Numbered from the stretch's first letter, positions 28,185-37,305 are shown. The stretch is DNA of 64,000 nt from Streptomyces qaidamensis (GCF_001611795.1 NZ_CP015098.1:2418001-2482000); one strand, 5' to 3'. Notes: generated by a model not told the origin, from the sequence alone. A program made the numbers and translations.

Positions 28185-29576
28185 TCAGTACCGGCGCTCC
28201 TGCTTCTGCTTGCACTCCACGCAGAGTGTGGCCCGGGGGAAGGCCTGCATGCGGGCCTTGCCGATCGCGTTGCCGCAGTTCTCGCACAGGCCGTAGGTGC
28301 CCGCGTGCAGGCGTTCCAGGGCGCGCTCGGTCTGGAGGAGCATCTCGCGCGCGTTGGCGGCCAGGGCCAGCTCGTGCTCGCGGGTGATGTTCTTGGTGCC
28401 GGTGTCCGCCTGGTCGTCGCCCGCGCCGTCCCCGGAGTCCCGCATCAGACCGGCGAGCGAGCGCTCCGACGAGGAGATCTCCTCGCGCAGCCGGGTCTCC
28501 TCGGACGTCAGCTCGGACCGCGCCTCCTCGACCTCCTCCACCGTCCAGGGGTCCTCGCCCGGGCGGACCGCGAGCTCACCGGGATCCGCCGCGGCGACGC
28601 GTGCCTTCGGTACGGCGGTCTTCGCCGCCGTGGCCGTGCCAGGAGTCTTCTTCGCAACCACCGTCGTCGCTCCCGTCTGCTGCGCGGCCTCGGCCGCACC
28701 CGCCTTCTTGGCCGTGCTGCTCGCGGCCGTGTCCTGTGTGACCGCGCCGGTCCGGGCAGCGCCCTTCCCGGCCGCGCTCCTGGTGGTGGTGCTCTTGCCT
28801 CCGGCGACCTTCCGGGCCGGGGCCTTCTTGGCGGCGGCCTTCTCGACGCCCACCGCCTTGCTCCCCGCCCTGCCCGCCGCCTTCCCGACGGCGGCCTTCT
28901 CGGCCGGGGCGGTCTTACCGGCGGCGGTCTTCTCGGCCGGGGCGGTCTTCCGGGCAGTGGTCTTTCGGGTCGGGGCGGTCTTCCTGGCGGTGGCCTTCTC
29001 GGCCGAGGCGGTCTTCCTCACGGCCGCCTTCTTCCCCGCCGGCTTCCTTCCTGCCGCCTTCTCAGCCGGTGCCCTCTCCGCCGGCGCCCCGGCCGATGCC
29101 CCGTGCGCCGACGCCTTGGCCGATGCCCCGTGCGCCGACGCCTTGGCCGACGCCCCGTGCGCCGACGCCTTGGCGTCCGCCGCCGCCTTGCCCCGCGCCT
29201 TCCCGGCCGGTGCCGTGGCCGATGCCCTCTCCGCCGGTGCCCCGGCCCGTGCCGTATCCGCCGATGCCTTGGCCGCGGCCCTCTTCCGACCGGCCGTTCC
29301 GGCCGATGCCGCCTGGGTAGCGCTCTGCTCGCCCCTGGTCACCTCAGCGCCGGGCGGCTCGGCGCCTGGCGGCTCAGGCCCGGACGATTCGGCCTCGGAC
29401 GACCTGGCCCCGGATGACGTGACCCCGGCCGCCTTCCCACGGCCCTCCTTCGCCGCCCGCCGCGCCGAGCCCCCCTGCATGGACTTCTTCCCGCCCACGT
29501 CCTTGGCCGCGCCGCCGGAGGCCTCCGCGGACCTGCCGGACGCCGGCTGCTGTACGGCGGTCTTCTTCGCCACCAT
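28185..29576 (-). CDS. DksA/TraR C4 zinc-finger protein with long Lys/Ala-rich N-terminal tail
   Basis: A 463-residue protein from ATG 29576, with AAGGGG upstream. The last ~110 residues are a TraR/DksA-type module. It has an acidic helical segment (WTVEEVEEARSELTSEETRL), a coiled coil and the zinc finger CENCG-x17-CVECK. The family binds RNA polymerase near the secondary channel. The first ~340 residues are low-complexity, with many Ala-Lys-Lys/Arg-Lys-Thr-Ala repeats, like eukaryotic H1 tails and actinobacterial HupS-like proteins. They include three copies of a 9-residue KASAHGASA-like unit. The tail could bind DNA. It is divergent from ileS. Confidence 0.85.
   Translation of the reverse strand: MVAKKTAVQQPASGRSAEASGGAAKDVGGKKSMQGGSARRAAKEGRGKAAGVTSSGARSSEAESSGPEPPGAEPPGAEVTRGEQSATQAASAGTAGRKRAAAKASADTARAGAPAERASATAPAGKARGKAAADAKASAHGASAKASAHGASAKASAHGASAGAPAERAPAEKAAGRKPAGKKAAVRKTASAEKATARKTAPTRKTTARKTAPAEKTAAGKTAPAEKAAVGKAAGRAGSKAVGVEKAAAKKAPARKVAGGKSTTTRSAAGKGAARTGAVTQDTAASSTAKKAGAAEAAQQTGATTVVAKKTPGTATAAKTAVPKARVAAADPGELAVRPGEDPWTVEEVEEARSELTSEETRLREEISSSERSLAGLMRDSGDGAGDDQADTGTKNITREHELALAANAREMLLQTERALERLHAGTYGLCENCGNAIGKARMQAFPRATLCVECKQKQERRY
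29092..29172. repeat. Three tandem 27-bp units in the DksA-like gene
   Basis: Three head-to-tail copies at 29092-29118, 29119-29145 and 29146-29172. The first two are identical and the third differs by one base. They encode the repeated KASAHGASA-type peptide. The near identity points to recent expansion or slippage. Confidence 0.9.
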
Positions 29577-29911
29577 GGCCGCGGCCCCTTCACATATTGT
29601 GATCTTGCTCGCGAATCGTGCTGGGACGATAAATCGACTCGAGTCCCGCGGCAACGGGGCACACCGCCTGATTCGCCCGCCTCGCGCACGCCGCGGCGAA
29701 CCTGCATCCGTTGTGCCCAGCTCCCCGCCCGGTAATCCGCCGAGCCGGACGTCCCAGGATCCGAACACCTATACCACCCCATTGGGGTTATCAAACCCAT
29801 TTCGCACCCCGCCCGCCCCCGCCCGGCCCCCGCCCGGCGCCCGCCGGGTCCCCGCCCGGCCCGGCGCCCGGAAAACCGGTCGGCCGCCGTGCGCGCGGCG
29901 CCGTACACTGG
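29577..29911. other. Divergent promoter region between the DksA-like gene and ileS
   Basis: A 335-bp gap without a convincing gene. It is unusually AT-rich near 29590-29640 and 29760-29800 for this genome. It must hold the promoter of the DksA-like gene on the minus strand and that of the ileS leader on the plus strand. A TACACT hexamer at 29904-29909 could be the -10 of the ileS leader, but no good -35 is evident. Confidence 0.5.
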
Positions 29912-30221
29912 GCGGAGCGAAAAGGCGTGGATGGGGACGAGTAGCGGCGTACGCAGCCCAGAGCGACCCGGGGACGGTGTGAGCCCGGGGGCGAGCGCGA
30001 CGTGAAGATCACCCCGGAGCCGCCGGAAGAACGCCGGAGCCAGCGAGCGACGGCCAGTAGAACCGGTATCGCGACCCCAATGAGGGGGCTCACCGGCGCA
30101 CACCCCGTGCCGGAGGGCCAAGGAGGGTGGTACCGCGGGAGCGCGCCGAAGGCGGCGCAGGCAGACGTAGCTCTCGTCCCTCCGGACGGAAGGCAGCAAG
30201 TCCGCCGGAGGAAGCCCGCTG
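29912..30221 (+). promoter_or_regulatory. T-box riboswitch leader of ileS (translational type)
   Basis: The leader contains the T-box core TGGTACCGCG at 30128-30137, inside GGAGGGTGGTACCGCGG, which pairs with the tRNA acceptor end. Upstream, GTGAAGATCACCCC at 30002-30015 presents an ATC (Ile) triplet at 30008-30010, the likely specifier. Near the start codon, CCTCCGG at 30179-30185 can pair with CCGGAGG at 30205-30211, hiding the ribosome binding site. No terminator hairpin with a T-run is seen. The arrangement therefore fits the actinobacterial class with short Stem I that regulates translation: uncharged tRNA-Ile would free the site. The exact 5' end is an estimate. Confidence 0.9.
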
Positions 30222-33200
30222 ATGACATCGCCGACGTACCACCAGGTGCCCGCCCAGGTCGACCTGCCCGCCCTCGAGCACGCCGTGCTCGACTTCTGGC
30301 GCGAGCAGAAGATCTTCGCCAAGACCCTGGAGCAGTCCGAGGGCCGCCCCGAATGGGTGTTCTACGAGGGCCCGCCCACCGCCAACGGCATGCCGGGTGC
30401 CCACCACATCGAGGCCCGCGTCTTCAAGGACGTCTTCCCCCGCTTCCGCACCATGCGCGGTTACCACGTCGCCCGCAAGGCCGGCTGGGACTGCCACGGC
30501 CTCCCGGTGGAGCTCGCCGTCGAGAAGGAGCTCGGCTTCTCCGGCAAGCAGGACATCGAGGCGTACGGCATCGCGGAGTTCAACGAGAAGTGCCGCGAGT
30601 CGGTGACCCGGCACACGGACGCCTTCGAGGCGCTCACGACCCGCATGGGCTACTGGACCGACCTCCAGGACCCGTACCGCACGATGGACCCCGAGTACAT
30701 CGAGTCGGTCTGGTGGTCGCTGAAGGAGATCTTCAACAAGGGCCTGCTCGTCCAGGACCACCGTGTCGCCCCCTGGTGCCCCCGCTGCGGCACGGGCCTG
30801 TCCGACCACGAGCTGGCGCAGGGCTACGAGACGGTCGTCGACCCGTCGGTCTTCGTCCGCTTCCCGCTCACCTCCGGCCCGCTGGCCGGCGAGGCCGCGC
30901 TCCTGGTGTGGACGACGACCCCCTGGACCCTGGTGTCCAACACCGCCGTCGCCGCGCACCCCGAGGTCACCTACGTCGTCGCGACGAACGGCGAGGAGAA
31001 GCTCGTCGTCGCCGAGCCGCTCCTCGCCAAGGCCCTCGGCGAGGGCTGGGAGACCACCGGCCAGTCCTTCACGGGTGCCGAGATGGAGCGCTGGACCTAC
31101 CAGCGCCCCTTCGAGCTGGTGGAGTTCCCGGAGCCGGCCCACTTCGTCGTCAATGCCGAGTACGTCACCACCGAGGACGGCACGGGTCTGGTCCACCAGT
31201 CCCCCGCCTTCGGTGAGGACGACCTCAAGGTCTGCCGCGCCTACGGCCTGCCGGTCGTGAACCCGGTCCGCCCGGACGGCACCTTCGAGGAGGACGTCCC
31301 GCTCGTCGGCGGCGTCTTCTTCAAGAAGGCCGACGAGAAGCTCACCGAGGACCTCGGCAGCCGCGGCCTGCTCTTCCAGCACATCCCGTACGAGCACAGC
31401 TACCCGCACTGCTGGCGCTGCCACACCGCGCTGCTCTACTACGCGCAGCCCTCCTGGTACATCCGCACCACGGAGGTCAAGGACCGTCTCCTCGCCGAGA
31501 ACGAGGGCACCAACTGGTTCCCGGACACGGTCAAGAACGGCCGGTACGGCGACTGGCTGAACAACAACATCGACTGGGCCCTGTCCCGCAACCGCTACTG
31601 GGGCACCCCGCTGCCGATCTGGCGCTGCGAGGACGACCACCTCACCTGCGCCGGATCCCTCGCGGAGCTGTCCGAGCTGACCGGCACGGACCAGTCGGGC
31701 CTGGACCCGCACCGCCCGTTCATCGACGACGTCACCTTCGCCTGCCCGCAGGGCGGCTGCGGCAAGACGGCCACGCGCGTGCCCGAGGTGATCGACGCCT
31801 GGTACGACTCGGGTTCGATGCCGTTCGCGCAGTGGGGCTACCCGTACAAGAACAAGGAGCTGTTCGAGGCCCGCTACCCGGCGCAGTTCATCTGCGAGGC
31901 CATCGACCAGACCCGCGGCTGGTTCTACACGCTGATGGCGGTCGGCACGCTGGTCTTCGACAAGTCCTCGTACGAGAACGTCGTCTGCCTCGGCCACATC
32001 CTCGCCGAGGACGGCCGCAAGATGTCCAAGCACCTGGGCAACACCCTGGACCCGATCCCGCTCATGGACCGGCACGGCGCCGACGCGGTCCGCTGGTTCA
32101 TGGCGGCCGGCGGCTCCCCGTGGGCGGCCCGGCGAGTGGGCCACGGCACGATCCAGGAGGTCGTCCGCAAGACGCTCCTGACGTACTGGAACACGGTCGC
32201 CTTCCAGGCCCTCTACGCCCGTACGACGAACTGGGCCCCCTCCGAGGCCGACCCGGCCCCGGCCGACCGCCCGGTCCTGGACCGCTGGCTGCTGTCCGAA
32301 CTGCACGCCCTCACCGACCAGGTCACCCAGGCACTGGACGCCTACGACACCCAGCGCGCCGGCAAGCTGCTGTCCGCGTTCGTCGACGACCTGTCGAACT
32401 GGTACGTGCGCCGCTCGCGTCGCCGTTTCTGGCAGGGCGACAAGGCGGCGCTGCGCACACTGCACGAGGTCGTCGAGACGGTCACGCAGCTGATGTCCCC
32501 GCTGACCCCGTTCATCACCGAGCGGGTCTGGCAGGACCTGATCGTCCCGGTCACCCCGGGCGCTCCGGAGTCGGTCCACCTGTCGTCCTGGCCGGAGGCC
32601 GACCTCGCCGCCATCGACCCGGAGCTGTCGAAGCAGATGGTGCTGGTGCGCCGCCTGGTGGAGCTGGGCCGTGCCACGCGCGCGGAGTCGGGCGTCAAGA
32701 CGCGCCAGCCGCTGTCCCGCGCGCTGATCGCGGCGACGGGCTTCGAGACGCTGGACTCCGAACTGCGCACGCAGATCACGGAGGAGCTGAACGTCGAGTC
32801 GCTGGCGACCCTGAGCGAGGTCGGCGGCAGCCTGGTCGACACCACGGCGAAGGCCAACTTCCGCGCTCTGGGCAAGCGGTTCGGCAAGCGCGTCCAGGAC
32901 GTGGCCAAGGCCGTCGCGAACGCGGACGCGGCCGCCCTGTCGCTGGCCCTGCGCGAGGGCACGGCGTCGGTCGAGGTCGACGGTGAGACCATCACGCTGG
33001 CCCCGGACGAGGTCATCATCACGGAAACCCCCCGCGAAGGCTGGTCGGTGGCCTCCGACTCGGGCGCGACGGTCGCCCTGGACCTGGAGATCACCGAGGA
33101 GCTCCGCCGCGCGGGCCTCGCCCGTGACGCGATCCGCCTGATCCAGGAGGCCCGCAAGAACAGCGGCCTCGACGTGGCCGACCGCATCGCGCTGCGCTGG

Positions 33201-33365
33201 ACGGCCACGGACCAGGCGACGGTGGCGGCCCTGACCGACCACGCCGGCCTGATCGCCGACGAGGTGCTGGCGACCGACTTCGGCCAGGGCGCGGCGGACG
33301 ACGGCTACGGCGCCCCGTTCACGGACGAGGGCCTCACCCTGACGTTCCGCCTGCGCAAGGAGTAA
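30222..33365 (+). CDS. ileS: Isoleucyl-tRNA synthetase (IleS2-like, GxHH signature)
   Basis: A 1047-residue class I synthetase that charges tRNA-Ile. The usual HIGH signature is replaced by G59-A60-H61-H62 in GPPTANGMPGAHHIEAR. The second motif, KMSKH (residues 600-604), is intact. The editing CP1 domain includes LVWTTTPWTLVSNTAVA, and a zinc-like site (CPRCGTG) is present. Length and the eukaryotic-like sequence style match the IleS2 type, which is associated with mupirocin tolerance. ATG 30222 has GGAGG at 30207-30211. Expression is controlled by the upstream T-box leader. It is convergent with divIVA. Confidence 0.97.
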   Translation: MTSPTYHQVPAQVDLPALEHAVLDFWREQKIFAKTLEQSEGRPEWVFYEGPPTANGMPGAHHIEARVFKDVFPRFRTMRGYHVARKAGWDCHGLPVELAVEKELGFSGKQDIEAYGIAEFNEKCRESVTRHTDAFEALTTRMGYWTDLQDPYRTMDPEYIESVWWSLKEIFNKGLLVQDHRVAPWCPRCGTGLSDHELAQGYETVVDPSVFVRFPLTSGPLAGEAALLVWTTTPWTLVSNTAVAAHPEVTYVVATNGEEKLVVAEPLLAKALGEGWETTGQSFTGAEMERWTYQRPFELVEFPEPAHFVVNAEYVTTEDGTGLVHQSPAFGEDDLKVCRAYGLPVVNPVRPDGTFEEDVPLVGGVFFKKADEKLTEDLGSRGLLFQHIPYEHSYPHCWRCHTALLYYAQPSWYIRTTEVKDRLLAENEGTNWFPDTVKNGRYGDWLNNNIDWALSRNRYWGTPLPIWRCEDDHLTCAGSLAELSELTGTDQSGLDPHRPFIDDVTFACPQGGCGKTATRVPEVIDAWYDSGSMPFAQWGYPYKNKELFEARYPAQFICEAIDQTRGWFYTLMAVGTLVFDKSSYENVVCLGHILAEDGRKMSKHLGNTLDPIPLMDRHGADAVRWFMAAGGSPWAARRVGHGTIQEVVRKTLLTYWNTVAFQALYARTTNWAPSEADPAPADRPVLDRWLLSELHALTDQVTQALDAYDTQRAGKLLSAFVDDLSNWYVRRSRRRFWQGDKAALRTLHEVVETVTQLMSPLTPFITERVWQDLIVPVTPGAPESVHLSSWPEADLAAIDPELSKQMVLVRRLVELGRATRAESGVKTRQPLSRALIAATGFETLDSELRTQITEELNVESLATLSEVGGSLVDTTAKANFRALGKRFGKRVQDVAKAVANADAAALSLALREGTASVEVDGETITLAPDEVIITETPREGWSVASDSGATVALDLEITEELRRAGLARDAIRLIQEARKNSGLDVADRIALRWTATDQATVAALTDHAGLIADEVLATDFGQGAADDGYGAPFTDEGLTLTFRLRKE

Positions 33366-33373
33366 CCCACAGA

Positions 33374-33421
33374 CCGAAGGCCCCGGTCCTGCCAAAGATC
33401 TTGGCGGGACCGGGCCTTCGG
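33374..33421 (+). terminator. Hairpin terminator of ileS
   Basis: A long near-perfect stem of CCGAAGGC type with one bulge and a loop around AGATC begins about 10 bp after the ileS stop. It is a clear factor-independent type of hairpin. Confidence 0.85.
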
Positions 33422-33451
33422 CGTTGCGTACGCACGAACGCGCGTGGCAAA

Positions 33452-33489
33452 AGGGCGGGGCCCCGGGTTCACACCCGGGGCCCCGCCCT
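33452..33489 (-). terminator. Hairpin terminator of divIVA
   Basis: A 17-bp perfect GC-rich stem (33452-33468 with 33473-33489) encloses a TCAC loop. It lies 43 bp beyond the divIVA stop on the minus strand and probably also stops read-through from ileS. Confidence 0.85.
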
Positions 33490-33532
33490 GAACACTGCCG
33501 ACGTCTAGGCCGTACTACTGGCCATCAGGCCG

Positions 33533-34663
33533 TCAGTTGTCATCCTCGTCGATCAGGAAGCCCCGCATGGGCGAGGGCGCCTGGCCCATCGGCGACGGGC
33601 CCTGCGGGCGTACCGGCGCCATCGGCTGGGTCATCGCCGGCGACATCTGCTGCTGACCGCCGTAGGACGGAGCAGCCGGGGCGGGACCGCCGCCCATCGT
33701 CGGGTTGCCGCCGCCGTAGGACGGGGCGCTCGCGCCGGCCGGAGCCATGGAGGGCGCCGGGGACGGCGGGAGGGACGCGGCCGCCGGACTCCGCGGCGGG
33801 GCCAGCGAGTCGTCGGCCTGCGTCTCCAGCTGACGCAGCTGCGACTCCAGGTACGACTTCAGGCGCGTGCGGTACTCGCGCTCGAAGCCGCGCAGGTCCT
33901 CGACCTTGCGCTCCAGCGTGGCGCGGGCGGACTCCAGGGAGCCCATCGCGACGCGGTGCTTCTCCTGCGCGTCCCGCTCCAGGGCGTCGGCCTTGGCACG
34001 GGCGTCACGCTCCAGACCCTCGGCACGCGAACGCGCCTCGCCGACGATCTTGTTCGCCTCGGAACGGGCCTCGGCGATCGCCTGGTCGGCGGTCTGCTGG
34101 GCCAGCGAGAGGACACGGGCGGCGCTGTCGCCACCGGGGCCCTGCTGACCGGGGCCGCCCATCGGACCGCCCATGGGGCCGGGGCCGCCCATGGGGCCGC
34201 CCATCTGCTGCTGCATCGGGGGCTGGCCCATCGGACCGGGACCCTGGCCCATCGGGCCGGGACCCTGGGGTCCACCCTGACCGCCGGGACCGGCGGGCAG
34301 CTGCGGGGCACCGCTCGGCAGCTGGGGCGGACCACCCATGGGGCCACCCATCTGCTGCTGCGGCGGGCCCGATATGCCGGCGGGGACAGGACCACCCGGA
34401 CCGCGCATACCCTGCTGCTGCTGTTGTTGCTGCTGCTGATCCTGCTGCGGCTCCGGAGGCTTGCGCATGTTCTGCTGGTTCTGCGCAGCAGCGCGCGTGG
34501 CCGCGGCCAGTTTGGCGCGCAGGTCCTCGTTCTCCCGGAGCAGGCGGGTCAGTTCGGCTTCGACCTCATCGAGGAAGGCATCGACCTCGTCCTCGTCATA
34601 GCCTTCTCGGAGGCGGACGGTCGTGAACTGCTTGTTCCGCACGTCCTCGGGGGTCAACGGCAT
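33533..34663 (-). CDS. divIVA: Polar growth protein DivIVA
   Basis: A 376-residue coiled-coil protein that marks hyphal tips and directs apical wall growth in Streptomyces. The N-terminal membrane-curvature domain is [20 protein letters not shown], followed by a first coiled coil ([26 protein letters not shown]). A ~110-residue linker contains a polyglutamine run and many GPMGGP repeats. The second coiled coil spans about residues 180-300, and the C-terminus ends [19 protein letters not shown] precedes ATG 34663. It is last in the dcw cluster, 55 bp after yggT. The linker is highly repetitive and likely variable between species. Confidence 0.97.
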   Translation of the reverse strand: MPLTPEDVRNKQFTTVRLREGYDEDEVDAFLDEVEAELTRLLRENEDLRAKLAAATRAAAQNQQNMRKPPEPQQDQQQQQQQQQGMRGPGGPVPAGISGPPQQQMGGPMGGPPQLPSGAPQLPAGPGGQGGPQGPGPMGQGPGPMGQPPMQQQMGGPMGGPGPMGGPMGGPGQQGPGGDSAARVLSLAQQTADQAIAEARSEANKIVGEARSRAEGLERDARAKADALERDAQEKHRVAMGSLESARATLERKVEDLRGFEREYRTRLKSYLESQLRQLETQADDSLAPPRSPAAASLPPSPAPSMAPAGASAPSYGGGNPTMGGGPAPAAPSYGGQQQMSPAMTQPMAPVRPQGPSPMGQAPSPMRGFLIDEDDN

Positions 34664-34718
34664 CTCTTCACCTCAACGTAGTCGTCGGCAGTCGGCAAGA
34701 CCGTATCTGTCACATCGC

Positions 34719-35006
34719 TCACATCGCGTTCCGCACGAGTGTGATCAGGATGTAGACGATGATCATCAGTACGAAGAAGGACAGGTCGAGCGCCACGCCC
34801 CCGAGACGCAGCGGCGGAATGACCCGCCGCAGAAGCTTGAGCGGTGGATCAGTGACAGTGTAGGTGGCCTCCAGAACGACCACCATCGCCTTGCCGGGTT
34901 GCCATGAGCGGGCGAACTGGAAGACATAGTCCATGACCAACCGGAAGATGAGCACGATGAGAAAGCACATCAGCGCGATGTAGACGACATCCAGAACCAC
35001 GCTCAT
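34719..35006 (-). CDS. yggT: YggT family membrane protein
   Basis: A 95-residue protein with two membrane helices, VVYIALMCFLIVLIFRLVMDY and LSFFVLMIIVYILITLV. They flank an amphipathic region with TDPPLKLLRRVIPPLRLGGVALD, the conserved YggT motif. The family is linked to osmotic or K+ homeostasis and, in the Gram-positive dcw context (YlmG), to division and nucleoid or organelle distribution. It sits between sepF and divIVA, its usual place. The start is ATG 35006. Confidence 0.93.
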   Translation of the reverse strand: MSVVLDVVYIALMCFLIVLIFRLVMDYVFQFARSWQPGKAMVVVLEATYTVTDPPLKLLRRVIPPLRLGGVALDLSFFVLMIIVYILITLVRNAM

Positions 35007-35066
35007 GACCTCTTGCTTCCCTCTCCCCTGTGCCCTGCTCGGTACTGCTGTTTCCGGTGGTGCGTC

Positions 35067-35708
35067 TCAGCTCTGGTTGAAGAACCCGCCCTCTGCGATG
35101 CGGGCCTTGTCCTCCGCCGTGACATCGACGTTAGCAGGCGACAACAGGAACACCTTCTGCGTCACCCGCTCGATACTGCCGTGAAGACCAAACACCAGAC
35201 CGGCCGCAAAGTCGACAAGTCGCTTTGCATCTGTGTCATCCATCTCAGTCAGATTCATGATCACCGGGGTGCCTTCACGGAAGTGTTCCCCGATGGTACG
35301 GGCCTCGTTGTAGGTCCGTGGGTGAAGCGTGGTGATCCGGTAAGGCTCTCGTTCCGACACGACCTTGGGCATGATCACCGGTGCGTTCTTCTCCAGATTT
35401 GCGCGTTCTTGTGTGATGGATGCCACGGGCGCGATGCGCGCCGGGCGGCTGGATTCCGCGGGGAGCGAAGCGGAGCGGGCGGCCGGTTCGCGGGGCGCGG
35501 GCGGCTGTACGACTCGTACCTCTTCGTCCCTTTGGGGCTGATGTGAGACGTGCGGCTGGTGGGACGGCTCGTGCCGTCGGTGGTCCCGCTCGGGCTCCGG
35601 GTCCAGTTCGGGTTCGAAGTCGTCGTCGGGGTCGAATCCGCGGCCGTCGTACCCATCGTCCTCCACGAGGCCGAGGTAGACCGCCATCTTGCGCATCGCG
35701 CCGGCCAT
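35067..35708 (-). CDS. sepF: Cell division protein SepF
   Basis: A 213-residue protein that tethers FtsZ to the membrane, essential where FtsA is missing as here. The N-terminal amphipathic membrane anchor is [21 protein letters not shown]. An acidic, Pro-rich linker spans residues ~25-110. The C-terminal SepF domain includes [35 protein letters not shown] and ends near GGFFNQS. The start is ATG 35708 with GGAGGA 8 nt upstream; the open frame to 35798 is ignored. It is the standard FtsZ-proximal copy in Streptomyces, where more than one sepF gene is known. Confidence 0.95.
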   Translation of the reverse strand: MAGAMRKMAVYLGLVEDDGYDGRGFDPDDDFEPELDPEPERDHRRHEPSHQPHVSHQPQRDEEVRVVQPPAPREPAARSASLPAESSRPARIAPVASITQERANLEKNAPVIMPKVVSEREPYRITTLHPRTYNEARTIGEHFREGTPVIMNLTEMDDTDAKRLVDFAAGLVFGLHGSIERVTQKVFLLSPANVDVTAEDKARIAEGGFFNQS

Positions 35709-35837
35709 GCTCTGAGTCCTCCGCTCTGTGGTGGATCGGCTGACGACTGCCAAGTGCCCGCGATCCACGAGGTCCTTGAATCCGCCTTTCGGCGGCAATG
35801 ACCATATTTTCTGCTGTGGTCCGACTTCTTGGCGACG

Positions 35838-36557
35838 TTACCCGAGCCCGGGGCGGACTCCGAGTACCGCGCTGCCGACGCGCACATGTGTCGCTCCGGC
35901 CGCCACGGCCTGTTCGAGGTCCGTACTCATCCCTGCCGAGACCATGGTGGCAGCCGGATGACTCCGGCGCAGGTCGGTCGACAAAACCATCAGCCGCTCG
36001 AAGGCCGCCTGTTCGCGTCCCGCGTACTCCCCGGTGAGCGGCGCTACGGTCATCAGTCCGTCGAGCCGGAGACCCGGGGCCCCGGCCACGAGATCGGCCA
36101 ACTCCCCGATTCCGCCGGGCCCGGTTCCGCCCCGATCGCCCCGGCCGCTCTCACCGGCGTCGAGTGCGACCTGGAGGAGACATCCCAGTTCACGCCCGGA
36201 CCGGACCGCCTCCTTCGACAGGGCGGAGACGAGCCTGGAACGGTCGACGGACTGCACGAAATCCGCGTAACCGACCACCGATCGCACCTTGTTGGTCTGG
36301 AGTTGACCCACGAAGTGCCAGGTGAGGGGCAGATCCGAGCAGGCCTCGGCCTTGGGGGCCGCGTCCTGGTCGCGGTTCTCGGCGACGTGCCGCACGCCGA
36401 GTTCGGCGAGGATCCGCACATCGCTAGCGGGGTAGGTCTTGGTGACCACGATGAGGGTCACCTCGTCGCGCGCCCGCCCCGCCGCGGCGCACGCGTCGGC
36501 GATGCGCCGATCCACTTTCGCCAGATTCGCGGCGAGTTCGTCCTTACGGTCCGTCAT
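35838..36557 (-). CDS. yggS: YggS family PLP homeostasis protein
   Basis: A 239-residue single-domain PLP-binding TIM-barrel protein (YggS/YlmE/PROSC). The cofactor lysine lies in TLIVVTKTYPASDVR. WHFVGQLQTNKVRSVV and the C-terminal TMVSAGMSTDLEQAVAAGATHVRVGSAVLG are diagnostic. The family controls the pyridoxal phosphate pool and affects amino acid metabolism; it has no known enzyme reaction. It follows pgeF by 6 bp, the usual dcw arrangement. Confidence 0.95.
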   Translation of the reverse strand: MTDRKDELAANLAKVDRRIADACAAAGRARDEVTLIVVTKTYPASDVRILAELGVRHVAENRDQDAAPKAEACSDLPLTWHFVGQLQTNKVRSVVGYADFVQSVDRSRLVSALSKEAVRSGRELGCLLQVALDAGESGRGDRGGTGPGGIGELADLVAGAPGLRLDGLMTVAPLTGEYAGREQAAFERLMVLSTDLRRSHPAATMVSAGMSTDLEQAVAAGATHVRVGSAVLGVRPGLG

Positions 36558-36563
36558 GTCCTG

Positions 36564-37295
36564 TCAGTCCAGCCACACATAACCCGCGAGCCGACCGGTG
36601 GTGCGGTCGCGGCGGTACGAGAAGTGATCGCGCGACTCCAGCGTGCACACCGGCGACTGCTCCCGGTCGCGCACCCCGAGCCGCTCCAGCTGGGCGTGCA
36701 CTCCGGCGCTGACGTCCACCGCCGGTGTGCCCCAACTCGTCTCGGCGTACGCCGCCGGCTCGACGGCGGACACCTCGGCGCGCATCGCCTCGGGCACTTC
36801 GTAACACCGGCCGCAGACGGTGGGCCCGGTGCGGGCGACGATCCGGGAGGGCTCGGCGCCCAGGTCCGCCATCGCGCGCAGCGCGGCCGGGACCACTCCG
36901 GCGATCATGCCGGGCCGGCCCGCGTGGGCCGCGGCGGCGACACCGGCGACGGGATCGGCCAGCAGCACCGGCACGCAGTCGGCGGTGAGCACGGCGAGGG
37001 CGAGCCCCCGGCGTGTGGTGACGATCGCGTCGACCGACGGGATCGGGTGCGGAGATCCCCACGGCCCGTCCACCACCGTGACGTCGGCCCCGTGCACCTG
37101 GTTCATCCAGACCACCCGGTCCGGCTCGATGCCGAGGGACTTGGCGGCCAGGTCCCGGTTGGTGCGTACGGCGTCGGGGTCGTCACCGACCGCTCCGCCG
37201 AGGTTGAGCTCCTCATACGGAGCGGCGCTCACCCCGCCCCACCGGTCGGTGAAGCCGAAGTGCGCGCCGCTCGCGCTTTCGCGCTGTCCTATCAC
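36564..37295 (-). CDS. pgeF: PgeF/YfiH family purine nucleoside or peptidoglycan-editing protein
   Basis: A 243-residue member of the laccase-domain (DUF152) family. The zinc/active-site residues sit in MNQVHGADVTVVDG, LAVLTADCVPVLLAD and AAAHAGRPGMIAGVV. The family was named multicopper polyphenol oxidase, but members have been described as purine nucleoside phosphorylases/adenosine deaminases and as a peptidoglycan editing factor. Its place next to ftsZ is typical (ylmD). It starts with GTG 37295, 10 bp after ftsZ. Confidence 0.93.
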   Translation of the reverse strand: MIGQRESASGAHFGFTDRWGGVSAAPYEELNLGGAVGDDPDAVRTNRDLAAKSLGIEPDRVVWMNQVHGADVTVVDGPWGSPHPIPSVDAIVTTRRGLALAVLTADCVPVLLADPVAGVAAAAHAGRPGMIAGVVPAALRAMADLGAEPSRIVARTGPTVCGRCYEVPEAMRAEVSAVEPAAYAETSWGTPAVDVSAGVHAQLERLGVRDREQSPVCTLESRDHFSYRRDRTTGRLAGYVWLD

Positions 37296-37305
37296 GACTG
37301 AAGGA

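Noticed and set aside
29092..29172. CRISPR-like repeat array
   Set aside because: The units are contiguous without spacers and lie in frame within a protein tail.
28305..29982. Two long plus-strand frames opposite the DksA-like gene
   Set aside because: They result from the repetitive Ala/Lys codons read backwards. No start signal or domain was found.
30090..33395. A 1101-codon open frame antisense to ileS
   Set aside because: It is the mirror of ileS in very GC-rich DNA. Composition is Arg/Val/Gly/Asp-biased, with no domain motif, while ileS on the other strand is unmistakable.
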